A stretch of DNA of 28,297 bases, from positions 1 to 28,297 of the forward strand of contig PLXC01000180.1 of NCBI GenBank assembly GCA_003151275.1, given 5' to 3'. The DNA comes from Candidatus Melainabacteria bacterium. Lineage in GTDB: Bacteria > Cyanobacteriota > Vampirovibrionia > Obscuribacterales > Obscuribacteraceae. Of the stretch, positions 1-7,503 are shown one piece after another. The position numbers were made by a program, and so were the translations under genes. The notes beneath the pieces were generated by a model that worked only from the letters and a program-made list of their open reading frames with translations, made no database searches and was not told the origin of the DNA. Numbering within the stretch: position 1 is the first letter of the stretch; each line of letters begins with the position of its first letter.

Positions 1-344
1 GCAACGCGCCGTGGCAGATCACGCTTACCGTCAACCCGGCCAACATCGATAAGGCCCTCGGGCTGGTCGACGAAGTCGTGGCGGAGTTCCTCGCAGAAGG
101 CATCACCGACCGCGAGATGGCGGACCTGACCGAGCAGGCAGCTGCCGGCTTCCAGGTGGCCCTGCGCACCGACCTGGCAATCGCCGGGACGCTTACTTCG
201 TTCACCTTCCTGGGCATGGACATCAGCGAGCTGGACACGTATCCCCAGCGCATCAAGGCTGTCACCAAGGAGCAGGTGAACGAGGCGGTACGCAAGTACC
301 TGCGTCTCGACTCGGCAACAACGGTCGTCTGCGGCACGTTCTAA
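1..344 (+). CDS. M16 (pitrilysin/insulinase-like) peptidase, C-terminal end, partial
   Basis: The reading frame is open from position 3 at the window edge to a TAA at 342-344, so only the last 113 residues are present. The visible part reads as the end of an M16 C-terminal lobe: a strand with ITLTVNP, a helix that starts KALGLVDEVVAEF, the motif EGITDREM, and a final VTKEQVNEAVRKYL helix followed by a short beta strand. M16 peptidases are clam-shaped zinc metallopeptidases. The catalytic HxxEH lies in the N-terminal half and cannot be checked here, so this could also be an inactive subunit-type homologue. Family recognition is by sequence pattern only. The block is GC-rich like the next five genes. 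Confidence 0.8.
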   Translation, partial: NAPWQITLTVNPANIDKALGLVDEVVAEFLAEGITDREMADLTEQAAAGFQVALRTDLAIAGTLTSFTFLGMDISELDTYPQRIKAVTKEQVNEAVRKYLRLDSATTVVCGTF

Positions 345-435
345 GTCGGAAACTGAATCGTTGGTCTCAAAAATGCTCACCCGCAAGTGTGAGTAGCCAT
401 GGATCCGCGCGTTCAACCGGCTCGCCCACTGCGAT

Positions 436-478
436 GAGCGGGGTGTTCCACACGAAAGTGCTGGAGCACCCCGTTCTC
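436..478. terminator. Hairpin downstream of the M16 peptidase gene, possible terminator
   Basis: GAGCGGGGTGTTCC (436-449) faces GGAGCACCCCGTTCTC (463-478), giving a strong GC-rich stem with one mismatch and a small bulge. No U-tract follows, so it may be a Rho-dependent pause, an mRNA 3' protector or part of the next gene's leader. Confidence 0.35.
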
Positions 479-490
479 ATTGCAATCTCC

Positions 491-506
491 GCACCACATC
501 TGGTGC
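491..506 (+). promoter_or_regulatory. Leader hairpin upstream of the 529-951 ribosome site
   Basis: GCACCA (491-496) and TGGTGC (501-506) form a perfect 6-bp stem with a 4-base loop. It ends seven bases before the AGGAG ribosome-binding site at about 514-518. It is one of several small hairpins that sit just upstream of ribosome sites in the first 7 kb. Confidence 0.35.
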
Positions 507-528
507 GCACTAATTAGGAGTCAACATC

Positions 529-951
529 ATGTTGAAAAGCACAATCATTCGCATCGTCGCTTATGCGGCGCTCTTCGCCCTCGTCTTGCCGGTCGCCTTC
601 AGCGTCGCCGGCTTCGGTTCCAGCTTCGCCTTCACGGGCAATATCCTGGCCGCTCTCGGCGTCGGCGTCGCTTACATGGTCGCCATGTTCGCTGTCGCTG
701 GTGCCTGGTCTCTCTTCACCGCGCCGTTCAAGCTCACCACCGAGCGCAGGCTGAAGATGTGGCCAATCACGGGCGCGTCTTTCCTGCTCGCTACCTCAGC
801 TTGTCTGCTCGGCGCTCACCTCTTGCCGTTCCTCGGCTTGACTGTGATCGGCTGGCTGCCGGCGCTGATCGGTGGCACCGTCGGCGTTGTCGTCATGCAC
901 TTTACGATGCCCCCGCGTTCTGCGTCGGCATCCGCTACATCGGCTTCCTAG
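529..951 (+). CDS. Small integral membrane protein, four predicted TM helices
   Basis: This is a 140-residue protein made almost wholly of hydrophobic helices at roughly 8-30, 38-60, 78-98 and 102-125, with a Ser/Ala-rich C-terminal tail. A short positively charged loop (TTERRLKMW) lies between helices 2 and 3. The ATG follows an AGGAG site at a normal distance, which decides the start. I do not recognise the family. The size and topology would suit a small inner-membrane accessory or holin-like protein, but no motif supports a function. It stands alone, with about 180 bp upstream and 120 bp downstream, each containing a hairpin. Confidence 0.7.
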   Translation: MLKSTIIRIVAYAALFALVLPVAFSVAGFGSSFAFTGNILAALGVGVAYMVAMFAVAGAWSLFTAPFKLTTERRLKMWPITGASFLLATSACLLGAHLLPFLGLTVIGWLPALIGGTVGVVVMHFTMPPRSASASATSAS

Positions 952-1039
952 TCGCCGTCGCGGCTAACAACTAGCGCGATCACGACCGAATTCGTTTTCC
1001 AAGAACACACAGTGCAGTTAAACACTGCGCTCAGAAATT

Positions 1040-1067
1040 GAAATACGCGGCCATGGTCGCGTATTTC
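1040..1067 (+). promoter_or_regulatory. 10-bp inverted repeat abutting the pepP ribosome site
   Basis: GAAATACGCG (1040-1049) and CGCGTATTTC (1058-1067) are perfect inverted arms around an 8-base loop. The ribosome site AAAGG starts within one or two bases of the 3' arm. In RNA it would be a stable leader stem; in DNA it could equally be an operator. Confidence 0.5.
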
Positions 1068-1081
1068 GAAAGGTGAATAAC

Positions 1082-2479
1082 ATGTGTACTCACGCAACTC
1101 ATGCGGATTCTCGCAATCCGCACCTTGAGACTGCTGTTTACGCTGGTCGCACTGCCGAATTCGTGGGCAAGCTCGCCCCGAACAGCATCGCGATCATCGT
1201 CAGCAATCCCGAGCATACTCGCAGCAACGACACTCAGTTCGAGTACCGTCAGTCTTCGGATCTGCTCTACGTCAACGGTTTCCCTGAAGCCGAAAGCGCG
1301 GTCGTGCTGACCAACATCGGTGGCAAGTCCAAGATGATCCTGTTCGTGCGTCCGAAAGACCGCGCTCAGGAAGTCTGGACTGGCATCCGGGTGGGCATCG
1401 ACGGCGCCAAGCATCAGTTCCTGGCCAACGAGGCTTACACGTTCGACAAGTTCGCCGAGGTAATCGGCAAGCTGCTCGACAAGGCCGACCAGGTCTATTA
1501 CAAGTTCGGGCACAACGAGCACTTCGACAAGCAGTTCACCACTGCCTGGCAGGATGAACAGAAGCCGCTGTTCAACCCCGAGACGGTGCTTCACGAGATG
1601 CGCCTGTTCAAGAGTGAGGCGGAACTGACGATCATGCGTCGGTCTGCCGAAATCTCCGCCGAAGCGCATATCGCTGCGGCTCGTCGTCTGGTGCCTGGGC
1701 TCAATGAGTACCAGATCAAGGCGACGATGGAAGGTTACTTCCTGGAGAATGGTGCCAGCGGTCCGGCGTACGGGAGCATCATCGCTTCCGGCAACAACGC
1801 CGTGATTCTGCACTACACCTCCAACCGGGACACGATTCAGGACGGTGACCTCGTCTTGATCGACGCGGCCTGTGAGTTCGAGGGCTATGCCGCCGACATC
1901 ACGCGCACCTTCCCGGCCAACGGCAAGTACAGCGATGCCCAGCGCGAGATCTACCAGCTCGTGTTGGACGCCCAGATGGCCGGCATCTGCATGTCCAAGC
2001 CGGGAAAGTCACTGAGCCAGGTGCACGGTGCTGCCAGCAGGGTGCTTCGCACCGGGCTGGTGAAACTGGGCATTCTGCCGCCCGAGATGAGCAATCGTCG
2101 CAACGCCATGCGTCTCTACAAAGAGGCGAAGAAGCGCGGTGACGGCTCGGAGAAGACGATGCTCATGCTGGGCAGCTTCTTCATGCACGGCACGTCGCAC
2201 TGGATGGGGCTCGATGTTCACGACGTCGGCACCATGGGCACGCGCAGCGGCAAGGGCAAGGACCGCAAGCTCGAAGCCGGAATGGTCTTCACGGTCGAGC
2301 CCGGCATCTACATCGACAAGGACGACAAGCGCGTTCCTGCCAAGTACCGCGGCATCGGTGTTCGCATCGAGGATGACATCGTCATCACCGCCGCTGGTTG
2401 CGAGGTGATCACAGGCGGTGTGCCGAAGACCATCGAAGCGATCGAGAAGCTGATGGCCGAAGCGGCAACGCTGCGGTAA
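1082..2479 (+). CDS. pepP: Xaa-Pro aminopeptidase (aminopeptidase P), M24B family
   Basis: This cytosolic metallo-aminopeptidase removes an N-terminal residue that precedes proline. The protein has 465 residues. An aminopeptidase P N-terminal domain covers about 15-140 and a pita-bread M24 catalytic domain about 175-455. All five expected metal ligands are visible: D261 (in LIDAACEFEG), D272 (YAADITR), H369 (FMHGTSHWMG), E406 (FTVEPGIYI) and E430 (VRIEDDIV). Length and ligand spacing match the proteobacterial PepP type, with a moderately longer insert between D272 and H369. The ATG at 1082 is preferred over an in-frame GTG at 1073, because the AAAGG ribosome site (1069-1073) overlaps that GTG and is well spaced from the ATG. 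It is flanked by unrelated genes and is probably transcribed alone. Confidence 0.93.
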   Translation: MCTHATHADSRNPHLETAVYAGRTAEFVGKLAPNSIAIIVSNPEHTRSNDTQFEYRQSSDLLYVNGFPEAESAVVLTNIGGKSKMILFVRPKDRAQEVWTGIRVGIDGAKHQFLANEAYTFDKFAEVIGKLLDKADQVYYKFGHNEHFDKQFTTAWQDEQKPLFNPETVLHEMRLFKSEAELTIMRRSAEISAEAHIAAARRLVPGLNEYQIKATMEGYFLENGASGPAYGSIIASGNNAVILHYTSNRDTIQDGDLVLIDAACEFEGYAADITRTFPANGKYSDAQREIYQLVLDAQMAGICMSKPGKSLSQVHGAASRVLRTGLVKLGILPPEMSNRRNAMRLYKEAKKRGDGSEKTMLMLGSFFMHGTSHWMGLDVHDVGTMGTRSGKGKDRKLEAGMVFTVEPGIYIDKDDKRVPAKYRGIGVRIEDDIVITAAGCEVITGGVPKTIEAIEKLMAEAATLR

Positions 2480-2600
2480 AAGAGACATCAATTCTGCTGG
2501 CGGTTTTGGGACTTCGTGTCCACGCCGCCGGCAGCATTGAAGCGAGCCCCCGGGTCACTTCTGGACCACGGGAATCTACATCTCACTCAGTACGCATCGC

Positions 2601-2619
2601 GTTCAAAGAGTGCCTGAAC
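2601..2619 (+). promoter_or_regulatory. Small leader hairpin before the potassium channel gene
   Basis: GTTCA (2601-2605) and TGAAC (2615-2619) can pair. The AGGA ribosome site starts two bases later at 2622. A 5-bp stem alone is weak evidence. It is listed because the same placement recurs at neighbouring genes. Confidence 0.25.
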
Positions 2620-2634
2620 TTAGGATTTCCGCCT

Positions 2635-3084
2635 ATGAACAAAAACCTTAGACGGCTAGCCGAACACCCAGTTTTTGTCACTGGTTTGTTTGCACTGCTT
2701 CTCGTCGCCGGCGCAAGCGCCTTGCTCTGCGACGTCGAACCGACAGCTTTCCCGACCTTTTGGGACGGCGCCTGGTATTCCTTCACGACGATTACGACAA
2801 TCGGATACGGCGACATCGTACCGCACACGGCTTGGGGTCGAGCGATCAGCGTAGTCCTGATCATCAGCGGCATTAGCCTCGCTGGTGTCTTCATCGGTCT
2901 AATCTCGGAAATGGTGCGGGAATGGCTGCTCAAGTCCAAGCACATCTCCATGCTGGATTTGAGTCAGGGACTAGCTGAGAACAAAAAGCTGCTCACCGAG
3001 CTCCTCGCCGAGCGCAGAGAGCAGAACGAACTGTTACAGCAACTGTTGCAAACTCGGGAAAGCAAAACACCCGAAAAAGATTAG
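2635..3084 (+). CDS. Two-TM potassium channel (KcsA/Ion_trans_2 type)
   Basis: This is a 149-residue protein with TM1 at about 13-31, a pore helix at 43-55, the classic potassium selectivity filter TIGYGD at 55-60, and TM2 at 69-92. After TM2 comes a charged, heptad-like segment (about 112-141, rich in LL, E and Q) that could form a C-terminal coiled coil for tetramer assembly, as in KcsA. There is no RCK/TrkA_N domain and no voltage sensor, so gating would have to come from pH, the coiled coil or a partner. The ATG at 2635 has AGGA nine bases upstream. Reading could continue upstream in frame, but there is no signal for it. It is a stand-alone gene 155 bp after pepP. Confidence 0.9.
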   Translation: MNKNLRRLAEHPVFVTGLFALLLVAGASALLCDVEPTAFPTFWDGAWYSFTTITTIGYGDIVPHTAWGRAISVVLIISGISLAGVFIGLISEMVREWLLKSKHISMLDLSQGLAENKKLLTELLAERREQNELLQQLLQTRESKTPEKD

Positions 3085-3128
3085 CAACAAGTGCCCTTTA
3101 ACTCGCCCTCACGGCGACAGGAGCGCTT

Positions 3129-4310
3129 ATGTCACGAACGTTCAAGTCCTTAAGACATCGCAATTTCGCGCTCTACTGCGCCGGAATTGCTGCTTCACTG
3201 ACTGGCTCCTGGATGCAATCCGTCGCGATTGCTTGGGTGGCCTTCAGTCTTACTGGATCGCCAGCGGTATTGGGGATGGTGGCATTCGCTACACTTGTTC
3301 CCACGATTGCCTTCAGCCTCCCCGCAGGTTGGATTGCAGCTCGTTATGACCGCCGACGCATCCTGCTATTCACTCAAGCGATTGCCATGCTTCAAGCTGC
3401 AGCGCTTGTCTATTTGACCGTCACCGGTCAAGTGCAAATCTGGCAACTGCTGGCCCTGTCATCTGTGCTCGGAGGCTTAATCGCTTTCGAGCTAGCAGCC
3501 CGCTTTCCGCTGATCGCAGAGCTGGTCGAGAAGGACGAACTGATGAACGCTTGTTCGTTGGATTCGTTTCTCTTCTACACAGCCAGAGCAGCGGGACCAG
3601 CTGTCGGTGGCGTTCTCCTTGGTTTGTTCGGCGCGTCTGTTTGCTTCGGCATCAACGTGGCCAGCTATGCCATCGAGATCGTCACCTTGCTGCTAATCCG
3701 CAAGCCGCCAAGCATCCGCCGAGAAAGCGGAGGCGACTTAAAGGAGACGCTGGCATTCTTCTGGCGGCCGGGTAACCGCGCCGTCATGGCACTCATGTCG
3801 CTGACCAGCTTGTTTGCAGTTTATCTTGCCCTCATGCCGGTGTTCGCCAAGAACATCCTGCATGGCAGCGCCACTACACTTGGTGCGCTGGTTGCCGCTT
3901 CTGAAGTCGGCGCTTTGCTTGCCTCACTCTGGCTGGCTCGGCGACCCAACGACAGCGGATTGACCAGACCACTCGGTGTCGCGGCATTGGCAATGAGCAT
4001 CCTGCTGGTTGGCTTCTGCCTTTCAACGAGCCTATGGCTTTCACTGGCACTGCTGGTGGGCGTCGGCTTCGCTTTGACCGTGGTGCTTATGGGCGCCCAC
4101 GGAATGATGCAAGTTTCCGTCAGCGATGAGCTGAGGGGAATGATGGCGAGTTTGTTCTGGATGATCAACCTGGGACTGCAGTCGATCGGCGCTTTGCTGC
4201 TCGGCTGGCTCGCTGAGAGTTTTGGAGCACCGTGGATGTTGATCACCGGTGCGAGTATCTGCTTGGTCGGAGGCTGGTTTTACCTGCTGAAGACACGGGC
4301 GGCTGCTTAA
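3129..4310 (+). CDS. MFS exporter, EntS-like (MFS_3) family
   Basis: This is a 393-residue, 12-TM protein. It begins FKSLRHRNFALYCAGIAASL, the usual start of enterobactin-exporter/macrolide-efflux-type MFS proteins, and has the loop motif AGWIAARYDRRRIL after TM2 (an MFS motif A variant). The N-terminal half carries the family signature of acidic and aromatic residues around FELAARFPLIAELV. These proteins export small hydrophobic molecules or siderophores by proton antiport; the substrate here cannot be read from sequence. The start has a clear CAGGAG ribosome site. It lies 44 bp after the channel gene, so co-transcription is possible but functionally unremarkable. Confidence 0.88.
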   Translation: MSRTFKSLRHRNFALYCAGIAASLTGSWMQSVAIAWVAFSLTGSPAVLGMVAFATLVPTIAFSLPAGWIAARYDRRRILLFTQAIAMLQAAALVYLTVTGQVQIWQLLALSSVLGGLIAFELAARFPLIAELVEKDELMNACSLDSFLFYTARAAGPAVGGVLLGLFGASVCFGINVASYAIEIVTLLLIRKPPSIRRESGGDLKETLAFFWRPGNRAVMALMSLTSLFAVYLALMPVFAKNILHGSATTLGALVAASEVGALLASLWLARRPNDSGLTRPLGVAALAMSILLVGFCLSTSLWLSLALLVGVGFALTVVLMGAHGMMQVSVSDELRGMMASLFWMINLGLQSIGALLLGWLAESFGAPWMLITGASICLVGGWFYLLKTRAAA

Positions 4311-4333
4311 TCTCAATCACTTCTAATAACAGA

Positions 4334-4357
4334 TCGCGAGTCTTCACAGTCTCGCGA
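4334..4357 (+). promoter_or_regulatory. Hairpin touching the ribosome site of the 4371 gene
   Basis: TCGCGAG (4334-4340) and CTCGCGA (4351-4357) form a perfect 7-bp stem with a 10-base loop. The AAAAGGAG ribosome site starts directly at its 3' edge, so folding could modulate ribosome access or protect the 5' end. Confidence 0.45.
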
Positions 4358-4370
4358 AAAGGAGCTCTAT

Positions 4371-4790
4371 ATGTCCGATACAAATCCCAAGGATCCTAAG
4401 GATCCTACCGATTCGAAACCTTTGAACACGCCTTGGAACCTCGTCAAGGTGGCCATCGCAACCGTGCTCTACAGCATGGTGCAGTGTTCGTACAACCAGT
4501 TCAACGCACTCGTTGACTGGACCAAATCCCCTGACTGGAACACCATCCACACGGTGATCGCGTCGCTCAAGCCCTCGTTGACCCTCGGCGCCATTCGTGG
4601 TGGCATGTTGGCAATCATGGCTGTGATCATCGTCTGGCTTGGACCCTCTCTTTGGGCCATCGTTGGACCGGTGCTCGCGGCTGCCATGCGGGGAATGATC
4701 CGCTACGTGGCGGCGTTTTCCCGGGCCATCCGCGCTATCACCAACGCCAAGTGCGCTGACTCCGACAAGCACGCAGGCGACGGTAAGTAA
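4371..4790 (+). CDS. Small membrane protein with Asp/Pro-rich N-terminus, unknown function
   Basis: This is a 139-residue protein. The N-terminus is hydrophilic and repetitive (NPKDPKDPTD, encoded by a repeated AAGGATCCT unit). An amphipathic helix around 22-45 is followed by a strong hydrophobic segment at about 77-108 (GGMLAIMAVIIVWLGPSLW and onwards), and the tail is basic and then Asp/Lys-rich. No domain is recognised. The start is well defined by AAAAGGAG. A clear intrinsic terminator follows at 4861-4898, so this is the end of a transcription unit. The membrane segment and basic helix suggest an inner-membrane-associated protein; nothing more can be supported. Confidence 0.7.
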   Translation: MSDTNPKDPKDPTDSKPLNTPWNLVKVAIATVLYSMVQCSYNQFNALVDWTKSPDWNTIHTVIASLKPSLTLGAIRGGMLAIMAVIIVWLGPSLWAIVGPVLAAAMRGMIRYVAAFSRAIRAITNAKCADSDKHAGDGK

Positions 4791-4860
4791 GGGTTTAGTT
4801 ACTACTTGCCGGTTGTAGTTGCCACCGTAAAAGGTGCGCACTCGACCGGCAAGATTTTAA

Positions 4861-4898
4861 GTGGTAGCGCTCCGGCGCTATCACTTTTTCCCTTTTTC
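4861..4898 (+). terminator. Rho-independent terminator after the 4371-4790 gene
   Basis: GTGGTAGCGC (4861-4870) pairs with GCGCTATCAC (4874-4883), allowing one G-U pair. TTTTTCCCTTTTT follows at once. This is the classic stem plus U-tract and ends the GC-rich plus-strand block. Confidence 0.85.
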
Positions 4899-5013
4899 TT
4901 GTCATCCATATAGTAGGTACTATCGGACAGTGGCAGAATTCAAAGTGTAAGGAACACAAGTTTCGAATTTTTGTAGGTTTCTGTTGCCTGATTCCCGACA
5001 ATAGCGTTAAATG

Positions 5014-5037
5014 GCTCCTGATCTCACTTACAGGAGC
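5014..5037 (+). promoter_or_regulatory. Leader stem-loop upstream of the DUF4388 gene
   Basis: GCTCCTG (5014-5020) pairs with CAGGAGC (5031-5037), and pairing extends outwards through AAT/ATT with a one-base bulge. It lies about 100 bases before the start codon, so it is not next to the ribosome site. It could be an operator or a leader structure. Confidence 0.3.
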
Positions 5038-5140
5038 ATTACTGCCTGATTCAATCCCTCTCGCTAATCAAGCGGGATATGGAGGCGCATACGTCTGGGT
5101 GATGGCGGGAATAATGACGAGGGCACTTCAGGGATAATCG

Positions 5141-6706
5141 ATGTTAAACCACGGCGCACTTTCATTGCAGGCAAATCGCGGAAACCAGTTGCCAGATATG
5201 TCCGAGTTGCACAGACTACTCTCTCAAGCATTGGGCAGGCGAGGACAGCACATTCAAACGGCGTGGCGCTCGACTGACAAATCTGCGGACTTTATTTTAG
5301 ACGTCATCAGTAACACCAATGGCGGTGACCCGAAGTGGCGCTTGTTCCGCGAACAGCACGGCAATAGAGTGCTTTTGTTTGATTATCCAAGCTGTGATGT
5401 ACTGCTCGTGCACAATTTCATGGCTTCTTCCTGCGCTGATGCTCAAGCTAAGAAACAGGTAAAGTCACAAAACGCGCCGATCGTTCCGGATACTCCGCCT
5501 CCATTTATGGGCAAGGGGGAAGCGTCAGACCCGGCGAAACCGGCACCACAAGTCCACACACCCGGCATACCGAGCAGTGGCAGCATCGACCAATATCCTC
5601 TCGATCAACTGCTGCAGATTTTGAAGACTCATAAGTTGACCGGCAAACTAGAAGTGAGAAATGACCAAGCTACAGCGCTACTCTATGTGCGTGACGGGCT
5701 GCCTATAGACGCCACCGCATCTGATACCGAGGGAGATGACGCTATCGTCGAACTTTTGACCTGGAAAGTTGGACAATTCACGTTTGAACCACGCGTCTTG
5801 AGAAACAGCCATACGGTTCACCAGCCGATCGAATCGCTGTTGGCGCAAAGCAAGACCCTCTCCGAGAGAACAATCTACTTGCACAATGCCGGCGTCAAAC
5901 CAACTTCCACACTCTCGCCCAAAGATGCAAATCTGACAGAAGAGCAATTCAATCAAAGAGGTGGGCGTGGTGCGCCTGTCAGTCCTTCTGAAATGTTCAA
6001 GTTCTATCGAGGGTTGGACGGCAAACAAACGATCGAGCAGATGTTGCACTCATTGCAAATTCCCAGAGTGCAGCTGATCCATCTGATCTATCATCTCGCG
6101 ATCAACGGTCTGATCAAAATCAACAACCAGATCCTTCTTGAAAAAACCTCTGCAGTGCAACCACGGATGATCGAAACATCCGCCATCCAAAGCGTGATGA
6201 TGAGCCTGCGGCGGATGGAGACAGGGATGTTCATTTATCCTGCTTTTCTCTATTTTTTGGAGCAAGAGTATTTTCGTTGCTACCGCTCCAAGACTCCTCT
6301 TTCAGTGATCGTGTTTGAAATGCGTGTGCAGAGCGGTCAGTCGGTAAGACAGATGTTACCTGCTGCAGCGATGCTGGACGCTGTGTTGCGCATCAGTCAA
6401 CTAAAGCGCCATGTAGATTTACTGGCTCATTACGACGCCTTTGATTACGCACTTTTGCTGCCGAACACAAAAGCAAATGGAGCTCAGATTTTTGCCAAGC
6501 GGCTCGTCAAGGCCCTGACAGAAACACCGTTAGCAGGTGAAGTGGATGCAAGCCATCTTTCTCTGGCCCTGGGGTGCGCGTCGATGCCCGAGGATTTTAC
6601 GGACTTGAGCGAATTACTTGGCGCTGCGGATATGGCGATGGCCCAGTCACGTGACGGAAAGCGACCTGTGGTGATGTTCCGCGACATCAAACCGATTTCT
6701 CTCTAA
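5141..6706 (+). CDS. DUF4388 (PatA-type) domain plus degenerate GGDEF signalling protein
   Basis: This is a 521-residue soluble protein. Residues 1-95 form a small alpha/beta region and 100-150 a Pro-rich linker. A DUF4388 domain (about 152-245, with YPLDQLLQILKTHKLTGKLE and YVRDGLPIDA) is followed by a helical region with a winged-helix look (about 270-330). The C-terminus (about 370-515) has the GGDEF fold pattern: LSVIVFEM, then HYDAFDYALLLP at 430-441, then LALGCASMPEDFTDLSELL. The signature GGDEF is replaced by DAFDY (432-436), so cyclic-di-GMP synthesis is not expected; a binding or scaffold role is inferred. DUF4388 proteins are typical of cyanobacterial and deltaproteobacterial signalling. 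The start has AGGGA six bases upstream. It is a single gene after a terminator. Confidence 0.85.
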   Translation: MLNHGALSLQANRGNQLPDMSELHRLLSQALGRRGQHIQTAWRSTDKSADFILDVISNTNGGDPKWRLFREQHGNRVLLFDYPSCDVLLVHNFMASSCADAQAKKQVKSQNAPIVPDTPPPFMGKGEASDPAKPAPQVHTPGIPSSGSIDQYPLDQLLQILKTHKLTGKLEVRNDQATALLYVRDGLPIDATASDTEGDDAIVELLTWKVGQFTFEPRVLRNSHTVHQPIESLLAQSKTLSERTIYLHNAGVKPTSTLSPKDANLTEEQFNQRGGRGAPVSPSEMFKFYRGLDGKQTIEQMLHSLQIPRVQLIHLIYHLAINGLIKINNQILLEKTSAVQPRMIETSAIQSVMMSLRRMETGMFIYPAFLYFLEQEYFRCYRSKTPLSVIVFEMRVQSGQSVRQMLPAAAMLDAVLRISQLKRHVDLLAHYDAFDYALLLPNTKANGAQIFAKRLVKALTETPLAGEVDASHLSLALGCASMPEDFTDLSELLGAADMAMAQSRDGKRPVVMFRDIKPISL

Positions 6707-6751
6707 AGACATATAGCTGCCTGTTGGTAAGAACATAGAAACAATTCGTCA

Positions 6752-6774
6752 GTAAGGTTGGAGCATCACCTTAC
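6752..6774 (+). promoter_or_regulatory. Leader hairpin before the 6788 start
   Basis: GTAAGGT (6752-6758) pairs with ACCTTAC (6768-6774) around a 9-base loop. The only ribosome-site-like bases near this gene (TAAGG) are inside the stem, so folding could hide them. A TTG start at 6758 would lie in the same structure. Confidence 0.4.
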
Positions 6775-6787
6775 CAGCGAAAATCAA

Positions 6788-7462
6788 ATGGCTACCGAAC
6801 ACCATCGGATTGAACATAGCGCTTCCAGGGACGCCGCTCCCGCCACGCACGAGACCTTTACCGGGACTGAGCGGATGACTATGTACGAGGGTGCCAATAA
6901 CTCTCGGATCACCTCGCATGCCGGAGGAGGGGATGCTGGCCTACCGCCGCACGTTACTTTCGATAACAGCATTTACGCCGGTAGCCAGGGTTATAGCGAC
7001 AATATTCAGCTTGCGTCCTTGAAAGATAACATCGGACCGGATCCATCAAGAGCCAATACCCAAGACCGTGTCACAGCTCAGTTTGTAAATGATGCGAGTA
7101 AATATGCATTTGGCGATATACACAATGATCGTGAACAAGAAAAAGGCAGAGCAGCGATGGAAGCCTTGGTGCAGAATGCCTACCAGAACAATGGTACGCA
7201 GGGTCTGAGAGATTTAGCCCAGGCATTTGACAAAAAGGCAATGGACCAATACGGCGAAAAAGCCTTTGACCAAGCGCCTGCCGGATTCGATAACAACGTA
7301 GCTAGATTCAACGTCACTCCGAACAAAGATGGCTCCACGCAAGTGCAGTTCAACTTCGCCCAGCCAAACTCGGCGGAGGTCAAACCTGTCATTGTTCAAG
7401 TTCCCAAACCAGAACTCGAGAAACCTTTCGCCCATCCGATCACGGGCAACTATGAGATTTAA
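6788..7462 (+). CDS. Hydrophilic protein of unknown function
   Basis: This is a 224-residue acidic, Asn/Asp/Gln-rich protein without signal peptide or membrane segment. The first 60 residues look disordered (His, Ser, Thr and Gly-rich). The middle (about 95-165) is helical, with QEKGRAAMEALVQNAYQNNG and LRDLAQAFDKKAMDQYGEKA. The end has short strands (ARFNVTPNKDGSTQVQFNFA) and a Pro/Lys-rich tail. No family is recognised. Its style resembles the hydrophilic proteins at 10696-11643 and 12229-13785. The ATG at 6788 has no good ribosome site; a TTG at 6758 would add ten residues. It converges with the amidase gene, with 41 bp between stop codons. Confidence 0.65.
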   Translation: MATEHHRIEHSASRDAAPATHETFTGTERMTMYEGANNSRITSHAGGGDAGLPPHVTFDNSIYAGSQGYSDNIQLASLKDNIGPDPSRANTQDRVTAQFVNDASKYAFGDIHNDREQEKGRAAMEALVQNAYQNNGTQGLRDLAQAFDKKAMDQYGEKAFDQAPAGFDNNVARFNVTPNKDGSTQVQFNFAQPNSAEVKPVIVQVPKPELEKPFAHPITGNYEI

Positions 7463-7503
7463 CGTCTCCTATAATTTAGCGAACGCATCCTGTGTACCTC
7501 GTA

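Larger units (their letters stand above)
4791..5140. other. Non-coding stretch with terminator and inverted repeats
   Basis: No credible gene is seen. A first potential stem pairs CTTGCCGGT (4805-4813) with ACCGGCAAG (4845-4853). It is followed by the terminator at 4861-4898, a perfect ATAGTA-GG-TACTAT inverted repeat (4910-4923) that could be an operator, and a bulged stem at 5011-5040. The word GCCTGATTC occurs twice, near 4986 and 5043. The last third is the leader of the 5141 gene. Confidence 0.6.

Noticed and set aside
480..974. 164-codon frame overlapping the 529-951 membrane protein gene
   Set aside because: Arg/His-rich out-of-frame translation; the 529 frame has the ribosome site and a coherent membrane topology.
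1031..1813. 260-codon open frame antisense to pepP
   Set aside because: It lies wholly opposite a gene with all catalytic residues and has no ribosome site or recognisable domain; it is a product of GC-rich codon structure.
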